From positions 1,302,001 through 1,366,000 of the forward strand of contig NZ_VOQS01000005.1 in the NCBI RefSeq assembly GCF_007995085.1: a stretch of DNA of 64,000 nt. The letters run 5' to 3'. The position numbers were made by a program, and so were the translations under genes. The notes beneath the pieces are model-generated. The model was not told where the DNA came from, made no database searches, and was given only the letters and a program-made list of their open reading frames with translations. Shown in pieces: positions 25,522 to 35,617 of this stretch; the stretch's first letter is position 1, and every line of letters begins with the position of its first letter. Origin of the DNA: Paraburkholderia azotifigens. GTDB taxonomy: Bacteria > Pseudomonadota > Gammaproteobacteria > Burkholderiales > Burkholderiaceae.

Positions 25522-26604
25522 ATGAAGAGCTATCGCATTGCGACGATTCCCGGCGACGGCATCGGCAAGGAAGTCGTGCCGGCGGGCAAGGAAGTGCTCG
25601 AAGCGCTGGCGCGCGCGAGCAACACCTTCCGCTTCGAGTTCGAAAATTTCGACTGGGGCGCCGACTACTATCGCCAGCATGGCGTGATGATGCCCGCCGA
25701 CGGTCTCGATGCGATCCGCGACAAGGACGCGATCCTGTTCGGCTCGGCGGGCGATCCCGATGTGCCCGATCACGTGACGCTGTGGGGCCTGCGCCTGAAG
25801 ATCTGCCAGGGACTCGACCAGTACGCCAATGTGCGACCGACCCGCATCCTCCCCGGCATCGACGCGCCCCTCAAGCGTTGCAAGCCCGAAGACCTGAACT
25901 GGGTGATCGTCCGCGAAAACTCCGAGGGCGAATATTCCGGCGTGGGCGGCCGCGTGCATCAGGGCCATCCGATCGAAGCCGCGACCGACGTCTCGATCCT
26001 CACGCGCGCCGGCGTCGAGCGCATCATGCGCTTCGCGTTCCGTCTCGCGCAGTCGCGTCCGCGCAAGCTGCTCACCGTCATCACGAAGAGCAACGCGCAA
26101 CGTCACGCAATGGTGATGTGGGACGAAGTCGCATTGCAGATTTCGAAGGAGTTCCCGGACGTCAAATGGGACAAGGAACTCGTCGATGCGTCGACGGCGC
26201 GCATGATCAACCGCCCCGCGTCGCTCGACACCATCGTCGCGACCAATCTGCACGCCGACATCTTGAGCGATCTTGCCGCGGCGCTCGCGGGCAGCCTGGG
26301 CATTGCGCCGACGGGCAACATCGATCCCGAGCGCCGCTATCCGTCGATGTTCGAGCCGATCCACGGCTCCGCGTTCGACATCATGGGCAAGGGCCTCGCG
26401 AATCCGATCGGCACGTTCTGGTCGATCGTGATGCTGCTCGAACACCTCGGCGAATTCGAAGCGGCAAAGCGTGTCATGTCGGCGATCGAAACCGTCACGG
26501 CCGATACGTCGCTGCATACGGGCGACCTCGGCGGCACGGCGACGACGGCGCAGGTGACGGCGGCCGTGTGCGCGCTCGTCGAGAAATTGGCGGTGGCTGC
26601 ATAA
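25522..26604 (+). CDS. dmlA: D-malate/tartrate dehydrogenase (decarboxylating)
   Basis: This 360-residue enzyme belongs to the beta-decarboxylating dehydrogenase family with isopropylmalate and isocitrate dehydrogenases. Motifs seen include IPGDGIGKEVV at the N-terminus, the substrate arginine region (WGLRLKICQGLDQYANVRP), VRENSEGEYSG, and the NAD/metal region (VATNLHADILSDLAAALAGSLG, EPIHGSAFDIMGKG). It should convert D-malate to pyruvate and CO2 with NAD, or act on tartrate. It follows a GGAG ribosome site and lies upstream of an MFS carrier gene. Confidence 0.92.
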   Translation: MKSYRIATIPGDGIGKEVVPAGKEVLEALARASNTFRFEFENFDWGADYYRQHGVMMPADGLDAIRDKDAILFGSAGDPDVPDHVTLWGLRLKICQGLDQYANVRPTRILPGIDAPLKRCKPEDLNWVIVRENSEGEYSGVGGRVHQGHPIEAATDVSILTRAGVERIMRFAFRLAQSRPRKLLTVITKSNAQRHAMVMWDEVALQISKEFPDVKWDKELVDASTARMINRPASLDTIVATNLHADILSDLAAALAGSLGIAPTGNIDPERRYPSMFEPIHGSAFDIMGKGLANPIGTFWSIVMLLEHLGEFEAAKRVMSAIETVTADTSLHTGDLGGTATTAQVTAAVCALVEKLAVAA

Positions 26605-26717
26605 CGCACGCGCCACAAGGCTTCGCGCACACAACAACAACTGACCGTAAACGGCAGACGACGCGCGAAGCCCCGATCGTGCCGGCATCGACCGGCTAAC
26701 CTCCAAGGAGGAGACAC

Positions 26718-28028
26718 ATGCAAGCGGAACTCGAATCGCGGGTAGCGCGCAAGCTCATGTGGCGGATCATTCCGTTCGTGATGCTGCTCTACTTCGTCAG
26801 CTTCCTCGATCGCGTCAACGTCGGCTTTGCGGCGATGACGATGAACAAGGCAATCGGCCTGTCGCCGACCGCGTTCGGCCTGGGCGGCGGGCTGTTCTTC
26901 ATCGGCTATTTCCTGTTCGAAGTGCCGTCCAATCTGATCCTGCATCGCGTGGGCGCGCGCCTCTGGATTGCGCGCGTGATGGTGACGTGGGGCATCGTGT
27001 CGGCGGCCTCGGCGTTCGTGACGGGTCCGACCAGCTTCTATGTGCTGCGCTTCGTGCTGGGCGTCGCGGAAGCGGGCTTCTTTCCGGGCATCATTCTCTA
27101 TCTGAGCCTCTGGTTTCCGGCGAAGCAGCGCGCGGCGGCGGCCGCATGGTTCATGGCCGCCGCGCCGATTTCGACGGCCATCGGCTCGCCGCTGTCGGGC
27201 GCGATCATGCAGATGCCGCCGATGTTCGGCCTCGCCGACTGGCAACTGCTCTACATCATCGAGGCGCTGCCCGCCGTCGTGCTCGGCTTCGTGGTGCTGA
27301 AGTTCCTCACCGACACGCCCAACAAAGCCCACTGGCTGCAGGACGACGAACGCGCATGGCTGATCGCGAAGCTCAAGTCGGAAGCCGACGAGCGCAAGGG
27401 CCATGCGGGTCACACTGCGGGCGCCTTGAGCGCGCTGCGCGATCCGCGTGTGCTGGCGCTTGCGCTGATCTATTTCGGCACGTCGGCGGGCTTGTACACG
27501 CTTGGCTTGTGGGCGCCGCTGATCGTCAGGCAGTTCGGCTTCAGCGCGCTGCAAACAGGGCTGCTTACAGGGATACCGAGCATCCTCGCCGTCATCGCGA
27601 TGGTGCTGTGGGCCAGGCACTCCGACAGGACGGAAGAACGCACGTGGCACGTCGTGATTCCCTGCGCGCTGGCCTGCGTCGGCTTCGTCTTCGCCGGTCA
27701 GGCGGGCACGGCGTTGCTGATCGTGCTCGCGCTCGTGGTCGTCAACGTCGGCATCAGCGCGGCCAAAGCGCCGCTGTGGGCAATGCCCAGCAAGTTCCTC
27801 TCCGGTGCGGGCGCCGCGGCAGGTATCGCGATGATCAACTCCGTCGGCAATCTTGGCGGCTTCGTCGGGCCATTCGCGATCGGCTGGCTCAAGAACGTGA
27901 CGGGCGGCTATTCAGCGGGGCTTTATGTGGTCGGCGCGACGCTGGCGGTGTCGGCTGCCGTCACGCTGCTGCTGAGCCGCAAGGCCGCACAGCAAACGGC
28001 GACAGTTTGCGTGCGGCACGATCATTGA
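26718..28028 (+). CDS. MFS transporter, anion:cation symporter family (tartrate/D-malate uptake)
   Basis: 436 residues with twelve predicted membrane helices and the ACS-family N-terminus (RIIPFVMLLYFVSFLDRVNVGFAAM), typical of TtuB-like tartrate and phthalate permeases. A strong GGAGGAG ribosome site lies before the ATG. It is 113 bp downstream of dmlA and followed by a terminator at 28055-28076, so both genes form one unit for uptake and oxidation of a hydroxydicarboxylate. The exact substrate is inferred. Confidence 0.87.
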   Translation: MQAELESRVARKLMWRIIPFVMLLYFVSFLDRVNVGFAAMTMNKAIGLSPTAFGLGGGLFFIGYFLFEVPSNLILHRVGARLWIARVMVTWGIVSAASAFVTGPTSFYVLRFVLGVAEAGFFPGIILYLSLWFPAKQRAAAAAWFMAAAPISTAIGSPLSGAIMQMPPMFGLADWQLLYIIEALPAVVLGFVVLKFLTDTPNKAHWLQDDERAWLIAKLKSEADERKGHAGHTAGALSALRDPRVLALALIYFGTSAGLYTLGLWAPLIVRQFGFSALQTGLLTGIPSILAVIAMVLWARHSDRTEERTWHVVIPCALACVGFVFAGQAGTALLIVLALVVVNVGISAAKAPLWAMPSKFLSGAGAAAGIAMINSVGNLGGFVGPFAIGWLKNVTGGYSAGLYVVGATLAVSAAVTLLLSRKAAQQTATVCVRHDH

Positions 28029-28054
28029 TCGCCTGTGTGCCAATGTATGCCTGG

Positions 28055-28076
28055 GCCCGCTTCGGCGGGCTTTTTT
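28055..28076 (+). terminator. Intrinsic terminator after the MFS gene
   Basis: GCCCGC-TTCG-GCGGGC forms a 6-bp stem with a stable tetraloop, followed by six T residues. Confidence 0.95.
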
Positions 28077-28156
28077 CTTGCATGCCCCAAAGCTGATCCG
28101 ATTCGCCGCATGGATTGCTCGTTTTCGAACTTTCCTGATAGCGCGCCTGCCACCCG

Positions 28157-29266
28157 CTATTCCGCCTGGTCCGCCTGTTCCCATTGAGCCAGCAGTTCGG
28201 GCGGAATCGCTTTGACCACATCGACGTAACGCTTGCCGACAAACTGCTCCGCGCGTTTGAGCAACACCGGGATCGGACTGCTCGGCTCGTGCTGCTCGAA
28301 CCACAGGCGTGCTTCACGGATCAGGTCGAGCGCTGCATGACGATCAGAAGCGCTGGCGGCCATACGCGATGTCATGGGTTCGGACGATGTGCTCGCGTCG
28401 CTTTCATCAAAGGTAATCGGTGCTTCGGCCAATGCTGCGTGCTCCTGTTCGTCCTGGTTCTCCCGTTTTGTGCCGTGCGCTTCCTCGAGGGCGTCGTGTG
28501 CCGCGCGACTTCCGGCAGGCGAGGCAACGTGGCCAAGAATGCGTTTGAGTGCGGTCAGATCCGGTGCGTAGAGGCTCAGATGCACACGGCACCAGCCTTC
28601 GATCGAGGCCAGACTCTCCAGCGCGTCGTCGAATCCCGTCAGGACGGAGCGATGCCGCATGCGCAGTTCCTCGAGTTGCCGCGTGACCGAATCGGGTGAC
28701 AGGGCGTCTGACGGTCGTGGATGGGCGAACGCCCGCTCCACGTCCCTCACCTGCAATCGGGTAGCCGTCGACCGTGTGAGCGCGATCTCACGCAGATCGG
28801 ACAGAAGGCCATGGGTGTCGGTGAGCGACTGCAAGGCATTCATGCGGATTTCGAACGCGGCCTCCCGGTCTTCGTCGACGTCGGGTTGCGGATGGATCGC
28901 CTCAGGCCACGCGGCAAGCCACGCAGCAAGCAGTGCAAGGCCTTCGGCGAGACCCGCAGCGCCCTTCAGGCGTGTGCAGCAGCGTGTGAACAGGACCGCG
29001 AGGCGGATATCCTTGCTGCGCATCATCAGCCGCCGGCAGTCGCGATCCACGTCGGTCCAGTTCACCGGTTCCGGCACGCCAACAAAATCGCCGTACTGCG
29101 CTTCCGTCTTTGCGGCCACGGCCGAGGCCAGGACCACGAATTCCGGGTCGTACTCGAGGTCTGCACCGCACTGCATACCGTCCTTGACGGGAGACATCCA
29201 GTCATGGCTGTGGTGCGGCTCCCTCGTCGTGTTCTTTTGTGACTTCTTGCTGTTCTCGGAACTCAT
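28157..29266 (-). CDS. tssA: T6SS component TssA (ImpA N-terminal domain)
   Basis: 369 residues. The N-terminal ImpA domain (about 25-150) shows the family pattern: SPVKDGMQCGADLEYDPEF, then NWTDVDRDCRRLMMRSKDIRLAVLFTRC. The middle is a Glu/Ser-rich linker and the C-terminus (RHAALDLIREARLWFEQHEPSSPIPVLLKRAEQFVG) is the conserved TssA C-terminal helical region. TssA helps recruit the baseplate and coordinates sheath and tube polymerisation. It is the last gene of the leftward operon, 38 bp after tssF. Confidence 0.9.
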   Translation of the reverse strand: MSSENSKKSQKNTTREPHHSHDWMSPVKDGMQCGADLEYDPEFVVLASAVAAKTEAQYGDFVGVPEPVNWTDVDRDCRRLMMRSKDIRLAVLFTRCCTRLKGAAGLAEGLALLAAWLAAWPEAIHPQPDVDEDREAAFEIRMNALQSLTDTHGLLSDLREIALTRSTATRLQVRDVERAFAHPRPSDALSPDSVTRQLEELRMRHRSVLTGFDDALESLASIEGWCRVHLSLYAPDLTALKRILGHVASPAGSRAAHDALEEAHGTKRENQDEQEHAALAEAPITFDESDASTSSEPMTSRMAASASDRHAALDLIREARLWFEQHEPSSPIPVLLKRAEQFVGKRYVDVVKAIPPELLAQWEQADQAE

Positions 29267-29304
29267 TGGTCAACCTTTGTGTATCAGAGTGCGGGTATGC
29301 CGCG

Positions 29305-31203
29305 TCAGTTGCCCTCGCGCGTACCCATGCGAACGGGCCAGCGGGCGATGAGCCCGCGTTGCATCGAGTGCAGTTCAGTCTGCGTGAATGCACTGAGAGA
29401 TTCATGGCTGGAGAGGAAGCGCTCCACGATCAGTCCGAGCAGGTATGGACTGGCGCCTGAGAAACCGGTCTCATCGACCGTCAGGGTGTACTCCACCCCA
29501 CGACCGAATACCAGCGGACCCTCGCGGGTGAGCATGCGTTCGACCGGCCCGGACTTCGCGCCGATCAGGCCTTCTATCTGACGCAGCATTCCGTTGTCGC
29601 CGTCGGGCAGATGCAGACGAAGAAGATCACGTAATGCCTTGCCGCCATCGCGATGGCTCATATCGCTGATGGGCAGGTTCGCAAAGTTCAGCAGTCGCAC
29701 GAGACGCCAGGGCACTTCGCGTTCGACCCAAGGCGGCCGTGGCGGACTGGGCGGCCGCACGAGCCCCACGGACGCAATGACGTTGTCGTCCCCGCCTTCG
29801 AGATCATTCACGCCGTTGCGCGGCACGAGTAGAGGCAAATCGCGGTTGGTCACCCAGGCCTCGGCCGTGAGATAGCGCAGCGCCCCACTCCACGGTGCAT
29901 TTTGCTGATCGACGAGGGAAACGAACAGTTCCGTACCGATGTAGGACGTGCGTGTGCCAGCGCGTTGGGCGGAGCCCGATATCACCCGCTGTTCGCGGCG
30001 AGTCGTGAAATACCGGCCGTAGTTGCGCCTGTCGTTGTTCAGCGTCGCAAACATCGGCCGGAATTCGTGCCCCGGGGACGTGGGTGTTTCCTGTGCGATG
30101 ACGCGGTCAATCGAAAACACTTCGTAGTCGAGTGGATCGATCCGCGACGGGAATAGCAGGGTGTCCGTGCTCCCCGGTGAAATGCCGATCTGGTCGGTAC
30201 GCCTGGAAAACAGGTTGATCGCGGGTGTGCAGAACAGCGCCAGCCGCGCTGCATCCATCACACCGGCGAGCTTTTCCGCGCTGCGGTCCAGCAATACCAC
30301 CACCTCGACTGCGTGTCCCCGGATACGGCTGAACCCTTCCTTTAGTCCCGTCAACGTGAAGAAATAGAACTGGTTTGGGCACGCGAAATACTCGCGCAAC
30401 AGGTCGTACGCGTGGAATTTCGACCAGCTCATCGGCAACAGCCCCTCGTCGACACCCAGCCCCTCATGCGCAAGCGGACGGGATGTCACAACGGACGGTG
30501 AGCGGCCATTGGTGTCGAATTGTCCCGGCTCGCCGATAACGAGCGCGACGGCGCCGGCGTGCAGCAGTTCAAAAAGATGAGAGGCGAAGTGTTCGTCGCC
30601 TGCCAGATACACGGGCAGGCGGTCCAGCCCCTGCAGGCCGGATATCGGCGATGTGTCTGTGGTGCGAAAACGAATGCGCAATGCGCCCCGCACGTGCCGT
30701 TCGGCCGAAACATACCGGTCGATTCCCTGTATGTCGGCCGGGATGCCCGTGAGTCTCGCGTCGCTGATTTCAAGCGGATAAAGCGCTACATCGCGGGCGC
30801 TGCGGAACTGACATGCCGTCCTCTCGCCAGCGGCGACACGCGCCTTGAACATGGTACCGCGCGGCACAGTGTGTCCATTGGGCGCATTGGGCGCATTGGC
30901 ATCGACGGCGCGCGGATATACGCGTGCCACCGCGATCGACGGCGTCGGAGCGACATAGCCTGGGCAGAGGGCGTCCATCAGTTGCGCAGCAAACTTCGGA
31001 AACTGCGCGTCGAGCTTGGTCTGCGTGCGTGCCGCCATCTGGCAGAACGACTCAATGAGGAACCTCACATACGGATCGCCACCCGTGGCCCTCTGCGTAC
31101 CCAGACGCGCAGCGATTTCCGGATGTTGCTGCGCGAACGCCCCGCCCTGTTCACGCAGCCGGACCAGTTGTCCGTTGAAATATTCAAGCAACTTTGGGTC
31201 CAT
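29305..31203 (-). CDS. tssF: T6SS baseplate protein TssF, copy 1
   Basis: 632 residues with the canonical TssF N-terminus (MDPKLLEYFNGQLVRLREQG, ARLG) and core blocks (LCPGYVAPTPSIAV, FYFFTLTGLKEGFSRI, FCTPAINLFSRR, DPLDYEVFSID). TssF forms part of the baseplate wedge with TssE, TssG and TssK. It lies between tssE and tssA. There is no tssG in this leftward operon; a second, clearly related TssF gene followed by tssG is found at 46946. The two proteins share many blocks, including an almost identical C-terminal ARWPVRMGTR/TRWPVRMGTR. Confidence 0.93.
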   Translation of the reverse strand: MDPKLLEYFNGQLVRLREQGGAFAQQHPEIAARLGTQRATGGDPYVRFLIESFCQMAARTQTKLDAQFPKFAAQLMDALCPGYVAPTPSIAVARVYPRAVDANAPNAPNGHTVPRGTMFKARVAAGERTACQFRSARDVALYPLEISDARLTGIPADIQGIDRYVSAERHVRGALRIRFRTTDTSPISGLQGLDRLPVYLAGDEHFASHLFELLHAGAVALVIGEPGQFDTNGRSPSVVTSRPLAHEGLGVDEGLLPMSWSKFHAYDLLREYFACPNQFYFFTLTGLKEGFSRIRGHAVEVVVLLDRSAEKLAGVMDAARLALFCTPAINLFSRRTDQIGISPGSTDTLLFPSRIDPLDYEVFSIDRVIAQETPTSPGHEFRPMFATLNNDRRNYGRYFTTRREQRVISGSAQRAGTRTSYIGTELFVSLVDQQNAPWSGALRYLTAEAWVTNRDLPLLVPRNGVNDLEGGDDNVIASVGLVRPPSPPRPPWVEREVPWRLVRLLNFANLPISDMSHRDGGKALRDLLRLHLPDGDNGMLRQIEGLIGAKSGPVERMLTREGPLVFGRGVEYTLTVDETGFSGASPYLLGLIVERFLSSHESLSAFTQTELHSMQRGLIARWPVRMGTREGN

Positions 31204-31238
31204 TCAGGATCTGTCTTCTGAGCAACACGTTGTTCACT

Positions 31239-31781
31239 TCAACCCGCTCGCCTGCCCGTCACATGGAGCTGGCCCGTCTCCAGATCCAGCGTGCTTTGCA
31301 CCGTGAATTCCAGTGGATAGGGATCGAGCTGGATCTCTCCATGAATTTCAAAAGAGAGGTTGTTATAGCGGCTTCCGTCGGTTCCTTTCAGCCGGGAAAT
31401 GCTGAGTGTTTCCGGGATCAGGCGCGGCTCAAAATCGAGAATCGCACGGAGAATATCCCGCTCGATGTCCACCCACGCGCGCGACGCAGCGTACTCGCCG
31501 GTCAGCGGGGGAACACCATAATTGATCGTGGATGCGGCTGCTTCCGGGTACTGCTCACGGTCAATCTCCTTGCCGAAATTAGTCGTGTTCAGGAGATACG
31601 CCAGGTCGCGCAGGATGACGTCGCGCATCTGGGTGCGTGTCACCGCATATTCGCCTGGGCTCTCGTGCAATCGATGAGGCGCATGATCGGCCAGACGATC
31701 AAGTAGCGTCGGCATCAGATAGCTGTTCTGACGGCGCGGCGCGCGCGTGACCAACGGCTCAGTTTTCCGGCGTTGCTTCAT
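31239..31781 (-). CDS. tssE: T6SS baseplate protein TssE (gp25-like)
   Basis: 180 residues with the gp25/GPW lysozyme-like fold of phage baseplates: TLLDRLADHAP near the start, MRDVILRDLAYLLNT in the first half, and the region INYGVPPLTGEY, then IERDILRAILDFEPRLIPETL, the conserved EFEPRL-type motif. TssE joins the sheath to the baseplate. Its start overlaps the stop of the upstream small gene by 4 bp, indicating coupled translation. Confidence 0.93.
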   Translation of the reverse strand: MKQRRKTEPLVTRAPRRQNSYLMPTLLDRLADHAPHRLHESPGEYAVTRTQMRDVILRDLAYLLNTTNFGKEIDREQYPEAAASTINYGVPPLTGEYAASRAWVDIERDILRAILDFEPRLIPETLSISRLKGTDGSRYNNLSFEIHGEIQLDPYPLEFTVQSTLDLETGQLHVTGRRAG

Positions 31782-32062
31782 TGCGCTTCCCCGTTGTCTT
31801 TTGTCTCAGCTGCGATGCGCTCAGATGCTGCCGGCCGCCAATGATCGTTGTTGTGCCCACTGCTCATGAGTTGTCCGCGCTCCTGTTTCTGGGATGTGCT
31901 GCCCAATTCCATTACGGGACTGTCAATCGACAGCGTATGGTGTTCGCGCCGGGTGAGCGCAGGCGGAAATACGGTTCTGACGCGCCCCTTCACCAGATAT
32001 TCCGGCGGCGCGAACAGCCTGAGAATCTCTGGAGCACGGTCGCAGTCTTCATCCCGCGTCAT
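31778..32062 (-). CDS. Small hypothetical protein of the T6SS operon
   Basis: 94 residues, charged, no signal peptide or membrane segment. The only patterned part is APPEYLVKGRVRTVFPPALT. I do not recognise a family. It overlaps tssE and the upstream gene by 4 bp each (ATGA type), so it is co-translated with T6SS genes and is probably a real accessory component rather than a chance frame. Confidence 0.6.
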   Translation of the reverse strand: MTRDEDCDRAPEILRLFAPPEYLVKGRVRTVFPPALTRREHHTLSIDSPVMELGSTSQKQERGQLMSSGHNNDHWRPAASERIAAETKDNGEAQ

Positions 32063-32541
32063 CGCGTTTGCAACGAGGGACCAAACGCCTCATCGACGCT
32101 TTCTATATCCGGAAACAGGCCCGATATCGCTGCGCCTGTGGTGTGGCCCTCTTCCTCGCGAGGTGTGTCGATCATCCTGTCAACGCTAACCGACCGGCTC
32201 GAGGGTACCCATGTGCCCGGCATCAGCGGTTCCTGCCAGTCGAGCGCTTTGCAATAGCGAACGTACAGATCATCGAGCAGGTGGTCACTGTCCGCTGGTG
32301 CTGAACGGGATAAATTCTGCTCATGAAGGGATTCCCGACCGCCGTCAAGCCGCGAACCCAGCAGGTCAAAAATCGTCCCATCGTGGGCATGGGTGTCGTT
32401 CCTCAGGTCTGCACCCGTATCGGGGTTTCCATCCGCAAACTGTCCGGCAGTCGTCGTACGAGCAGATTGCGGCGACCCCGCGGACTCAAGGCCGTCGCTC
32501 ACGTCTGCCGGTTTGGGAAAGAATCTGCTTACTAGCCGCAT
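32059..32541 (-). CDS. T6SS-associated accessory protein, possibly TagK-like
   Basis: With the start MRLVSRFFPKPADVSDG (ATG at 32539-32541) the product is 160 residues. It is acidic, low in hydrophobic residues, with one structured-looking segment (DHLLDDLYVRYCKALDWQEPLMPGTW) followed by an acidic tail. Position as first gene of a leftward tssE-tssF-tssA operon and the LDDLYVRYCKAL block resemble TagK-type proteins of Burkholderia T6SS clusters, but I cannot confirm this from sequence alone. It overlaps the next gene by 4 bp. Confidence 0.45.
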   Translation of the reverse strand: MRLVSRFFPKPADVSDGLESAGSPQSARTTTAGQFADGNPDTGADLRNDTHAHDGTIFDLLGSRLDGGRESLHEQNLSRSAPADSDHLLDDLYVRYCKALDWQEPLMPGTWVPSSRSVSVDRMIDTPREEEGHTTGAAISGLFPDIESVDEAFGPSLQTR

Positions 32542-32877
32542 GGGAGATCTAACCTGTCCGTGGGATACCGTGTACGTTTGCACCAAAGACCAGATTAGTA
32601 CACAACAGGACACAAGATGTCCACATCAATTGGACCTGCATCATACGCAATGCTTAGCAAATAGAGTTGCATCGCGTACGTAAGAAAATCCACTACATGG
32701 TTAGTAAAACTACTACATCGTTTAGCATTAAACCATGAATAGTCAAATATATCCCTCTAAAATCTTCCACATACTCTGCATCCCGAAATATTTGGGTATT
32801 ACACTTATTCAAACAAGATCGCGAGCGTTTTCCAGACGCGCGACTCGTGAACCTGAATCTCACAACAAGTCGAAACC
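32542..32877. promoter_or_regulatory. AT-rich divergent promoter region of the T6SS operons
   Basis: About 335 bp separate the leftward and rightward T6SS operons and are much richer in A/T than the genes around. A perfect GTTTA-GCAT-TAAAC inverted repeat lies at 32720-32733. I saw no good sigma-54 element here. AT-richness would fit silencing by an H-NS-like protein. Confidence 0.5.
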
Positions 32878-35583
32878 ATGTCCATTTCACGCCGGGCGCT
32901 GTTTGGCAAACTCGGGATCACCCTATTTCGCAGCATCGAATCGGCAACCGCTTTCTGCAAACTCAGGGGCAACCCTTTTGTTGAGCTGGCTCACTGGCTT
33001 CATCAGATGCTGCAACTGCCGGATAGCGACCTGCATCGGATCGTGCGGCATGCCGGTATCGATCGTGACGCGCTTGAGCGCGATATCACGCGCGCACTGA
33101 ATACATTGCCCGCGGGTGCCAGCTCGATGTGTGACTTCTCATATCACGTTGAACTGGTGATCGAGCAAGCATGGGTTCTCACGTCACTCGAGATGAGGGA
33201 GCGGAGAATTCGCGGCGCATGGCTGATTGCCGCCGCCCTGAATACACAGGAGTTGCGGCGCGTGCTGCTCTTCATCTCGCCAGCATTCAGCCGCATTCCG
33301 CACAATGATCTGGCAAACACCTTGTTACCGTGGGTCGAGGGCTCGCCGGAAGACAGCGATGCACCCCATGACAACAGCGGGTTCTCGTCAGCCGTCCCTG
33401 GTGAAGAATCGCAAGCTGTTGCGGGACCAGTGTGTGGTGGATCGTTCGAGCAGTATTGCCAGGATCTGACAGCGCGCGCGAGGGCGGGTGAAATCGACCC
33501 CGTTGTCGGCCGTGAACTCGAGATCCGCACGATCATCGATGTGCTGCTTCGCCGAAGGCAAAACAATCCGTTGCTCACCGGCGAAGCGGGCGTGGGAAAA
33601 ACTGCCGTCGTCGAGGGGCTGGCGCTTGCCATCAGCGAGGGGCAGGTTCCGCCTCAGCTTGCCGACATTCGTCTGATGGCGCTAGACGTTGGCGCGCTGC
33701 TCGCCGGCGCAAGCATGAAGGGGGAGTTCGAGGCGCGCCTGAAAGGTGTGCTGGAGTCCGCCGCGAAGTCGCCCGTTCCCATCGTGCTGTTCGTCGATGA
33801 GATTCATACGCTGGTGGGTGCGGGTGGACAGGCCGGAACGGGAGACGCGGCGAATCTGCTCAAACCTGCATTAGCGCGCGGTACTGTCCGAACCATTGGC
33901 GCCACCACCTGGGCGGAATACAAGCGGCACATTGAAAAAGACCCGGCGCTCACGCGCCGCTTCCAGGTGCTGCAGGTTCCTGAACCCGAAGAAACCAAGG
34001 CGATAGAGATGGTGCGAGCGCTTGCTGGCACCTTCGCCTCGCATCACCGCGTCATCCTGCGCGACGAGGCAATCCGTGCCGCGGTCGAACTCTCGCACCG
34101 CTACATTCCTTCCCGGCAATTGCCCGACAAGGCGATCAGCCTGCTCGACACAGCCTGCGCACGGGTCTCGCTGTCGCAGCATACCGCGCCGCGCGAACTC
34201 CAGGATGTGCGTCAACGCCTTGCTGCAGCGCGAGTCGAACTCGACATGCTCGAGCGCGAATCCAGGATCGGCCTTGACGTGACCAGTGCCATCACCGCGA
34301 CGCGTGCACGTATCGATGACCTCGCGATTGAGGAACATGCAGTCGAAACGAACTGGAATGTACAGGCAGCCGCCTCAAAGGCGCTTGGCGCCGCACGGGG
34401 GACGGCTATCTCCGAGGCGCGACAGGATGGTTCGGGACACAGCGGTGGACACGCCAGACTTCACGAACTCGAAAAGACGCTGCGTGAACTTCAGGGTGAA
34501 ACCCCGCTGGTATTCCCGGAAGTCGACGAAGCGATCGTCGCCGCCATCGTCTCCGACTGGACGGGAATTCCAACTGGGCGCATGGTCAAGGACGAGATCG
34601 CCGCTGTGCGCTCGCTGCCTGCGACGCTTGCGGAGCGTGTCATCGGACAGACGGACGCGCTGGCGCAAATCTGCGAACGTGTGCAGACTGCGCGCGCCGG
34701 ACTCGCCGACCCCAAAAAGCCGCTCGGGGTGTTCCTGCTTGCGGGGCCGTCGGGTGTGGGCAAGACAGAAACCGCACTGGCGCTTGCAGAAGCGCTGTAC
34801 GGTGGCGAACAGAGCCTCATCACGATCAACATGAGCGAATACCAGGAGGCACATACGGTCTCCGGGCTCAAGGGTGCGCCTCCGGGCTATGTCGGCTATG
34901 GCGAAGGCGGTGTGCTCACGGAGGCGGTTCGCAGGCGCCCTTACTCCGTCGTGCTGCTCGACGAGATCGAGAAGGCCCATCGCGATGTTTACGAGCTGTT
35001 CTTTCAGATCTTCGACAAGGGCTACATGGAAGACGGCGACGGCCGCTTCATCGATTTCCGAAACACGACGATCCTGCTCACGAGCAATGCCGGCTCGGAA
35101 TTCGTTACGGCCCTGTGCGCGGATGAGGCCCTGTCACCTGACATGGACACGTTGCGTGCCGCGCTTGCGCCCGAACTCCTCAAGACGTTTCCAGCCGCGT
35201 TTCTGGGACGCATGGCCGTCGTGCCTTACCGGCCGCTCGCAAGCGCAACGCTCGCCGGCATCGTGCGCCTGCATTTGGACCGTGTCGTGCGCCGGATCGC
35301 CGACACCCAGGAGATCGCACTGACCTACAGCGAGCGCGTCGTCGACTACGTCGTGGGGCGGTGCCTGGTCGGGGAGACGGGTGCACGGGTACTGACGGGA
35401 TTCATTGAGCAGCACATTCTGCCGCGATTGTCCGGGTTATGGCTCGACGCACTGGCTGCGAAACATACCCTTATGTCGATTGCCGTCGATGTGCATGACA
35501 GCACGCTCGCCCCTGCGCAGGCACTTGCCTTTGTCGCGCAACCTGAGGTTCCCTCTTACGTTCCGATAGAACCGCTTCACTAA
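32878..35583 (+). CDS. tssH: T6SS sheath-disassembly AAA+ ATPase TssH (ClpV)
   Basis: 901 residues with a ClpV-type N-domain (about 1-160), first AAA+ module with Walker A GEAGVGKT (235-242) and Walker [10 protein letters not shown], a middle coiled coil ([20 protein letters not shown]) and second AAA+ module with Walker A GPSGVGKT (623-630) and [11 protein letters not shown]. It unfolds contracted TssB/TssC sheath for recycling. It is the first gene of the rightward T6SS operon, after the divergent AT-rich promoter region. Confidence 0.96.
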   Translation: MSISRRALFGKLGITLFRSIESATAFCKLRGNPFVELAHWLHQMLQLPDSDLHRIVRHAGIDRDALERDITRALNTLPAGASSMCDFSYHVELVIEQAWVLTSLEMRERRIRGAWLIAAALNTQELRRVLLFISPAFSRIPHNDLANTLLPWVEGSPEDSDAPHDNSGFSSAVPGEESQAVAGPVCGGSFEQYCQDLTARARAGEIDPVVGRELEIRTIIDVLLRRRQNNPLLTGEAGVGKTAVVEGLALAISEGQVPPQLADIRLMALDVGALLAGASMKGEFEARLKGVLESAAKSPVPIVLFVDEIHTLVGAGGQAGTGDAANLLKPALARGTVRTIGATTWAEYKRHIEKDPALTRRFQVLQVPEPEETKAIEMVRALAGTFASHHRVILRDEAIRAAVELSHRYIPSRQLPDKAISLLDTACARVSLSQHTAPRELQDVRQRLAAARVELDMLERESRIGLDVTSAITATRARIDDLAIEEHAVETNWNVQAAASKALGAARGTAISEARQDGSGHSGGHARLHELEKTLRELQGETPLVFPEVDEAIVAAIVSDWTGIPTGRMVKDEIAAVRSLPATLAERVIGQTDALAQICERVQTARAGLADPKKPLGVFLLAGPSGVGKTETALALAEALYGGEQSLITINMSEYQEAHTVSGLKGAPPGYVGYGEGGVLTEAVRRRPYSVVLLDEIEKAHRDVYELFFQIFDKGYMEDGDGRFIDFRNTTILLTSNAGSEFVTALCADEALSPDMDTLRAALAPELLKTFPAAFLGRMAVVPYRPLASATLAGIVRLHLDRVVRRIADTQEIALTYSERVVDYVVGRCLVGETGARVLTGFIEQHILPRLSGLWLDALAAKHTLMSIAVDVHDSTLAPAQALAFVAQPEVPSYVPIEPLH

Positions 35584-35617
35584 ACGGCTCACCTTTTTCC
35601 CTCTAAGGAGACCATGC

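Noticed and set aside
32542..32877. Sigma-54 promoter for the T6SS operons
   Set aside because: I looked for GG-N10-GC elements on both strands of this region and found none with acceptable flanking bases.
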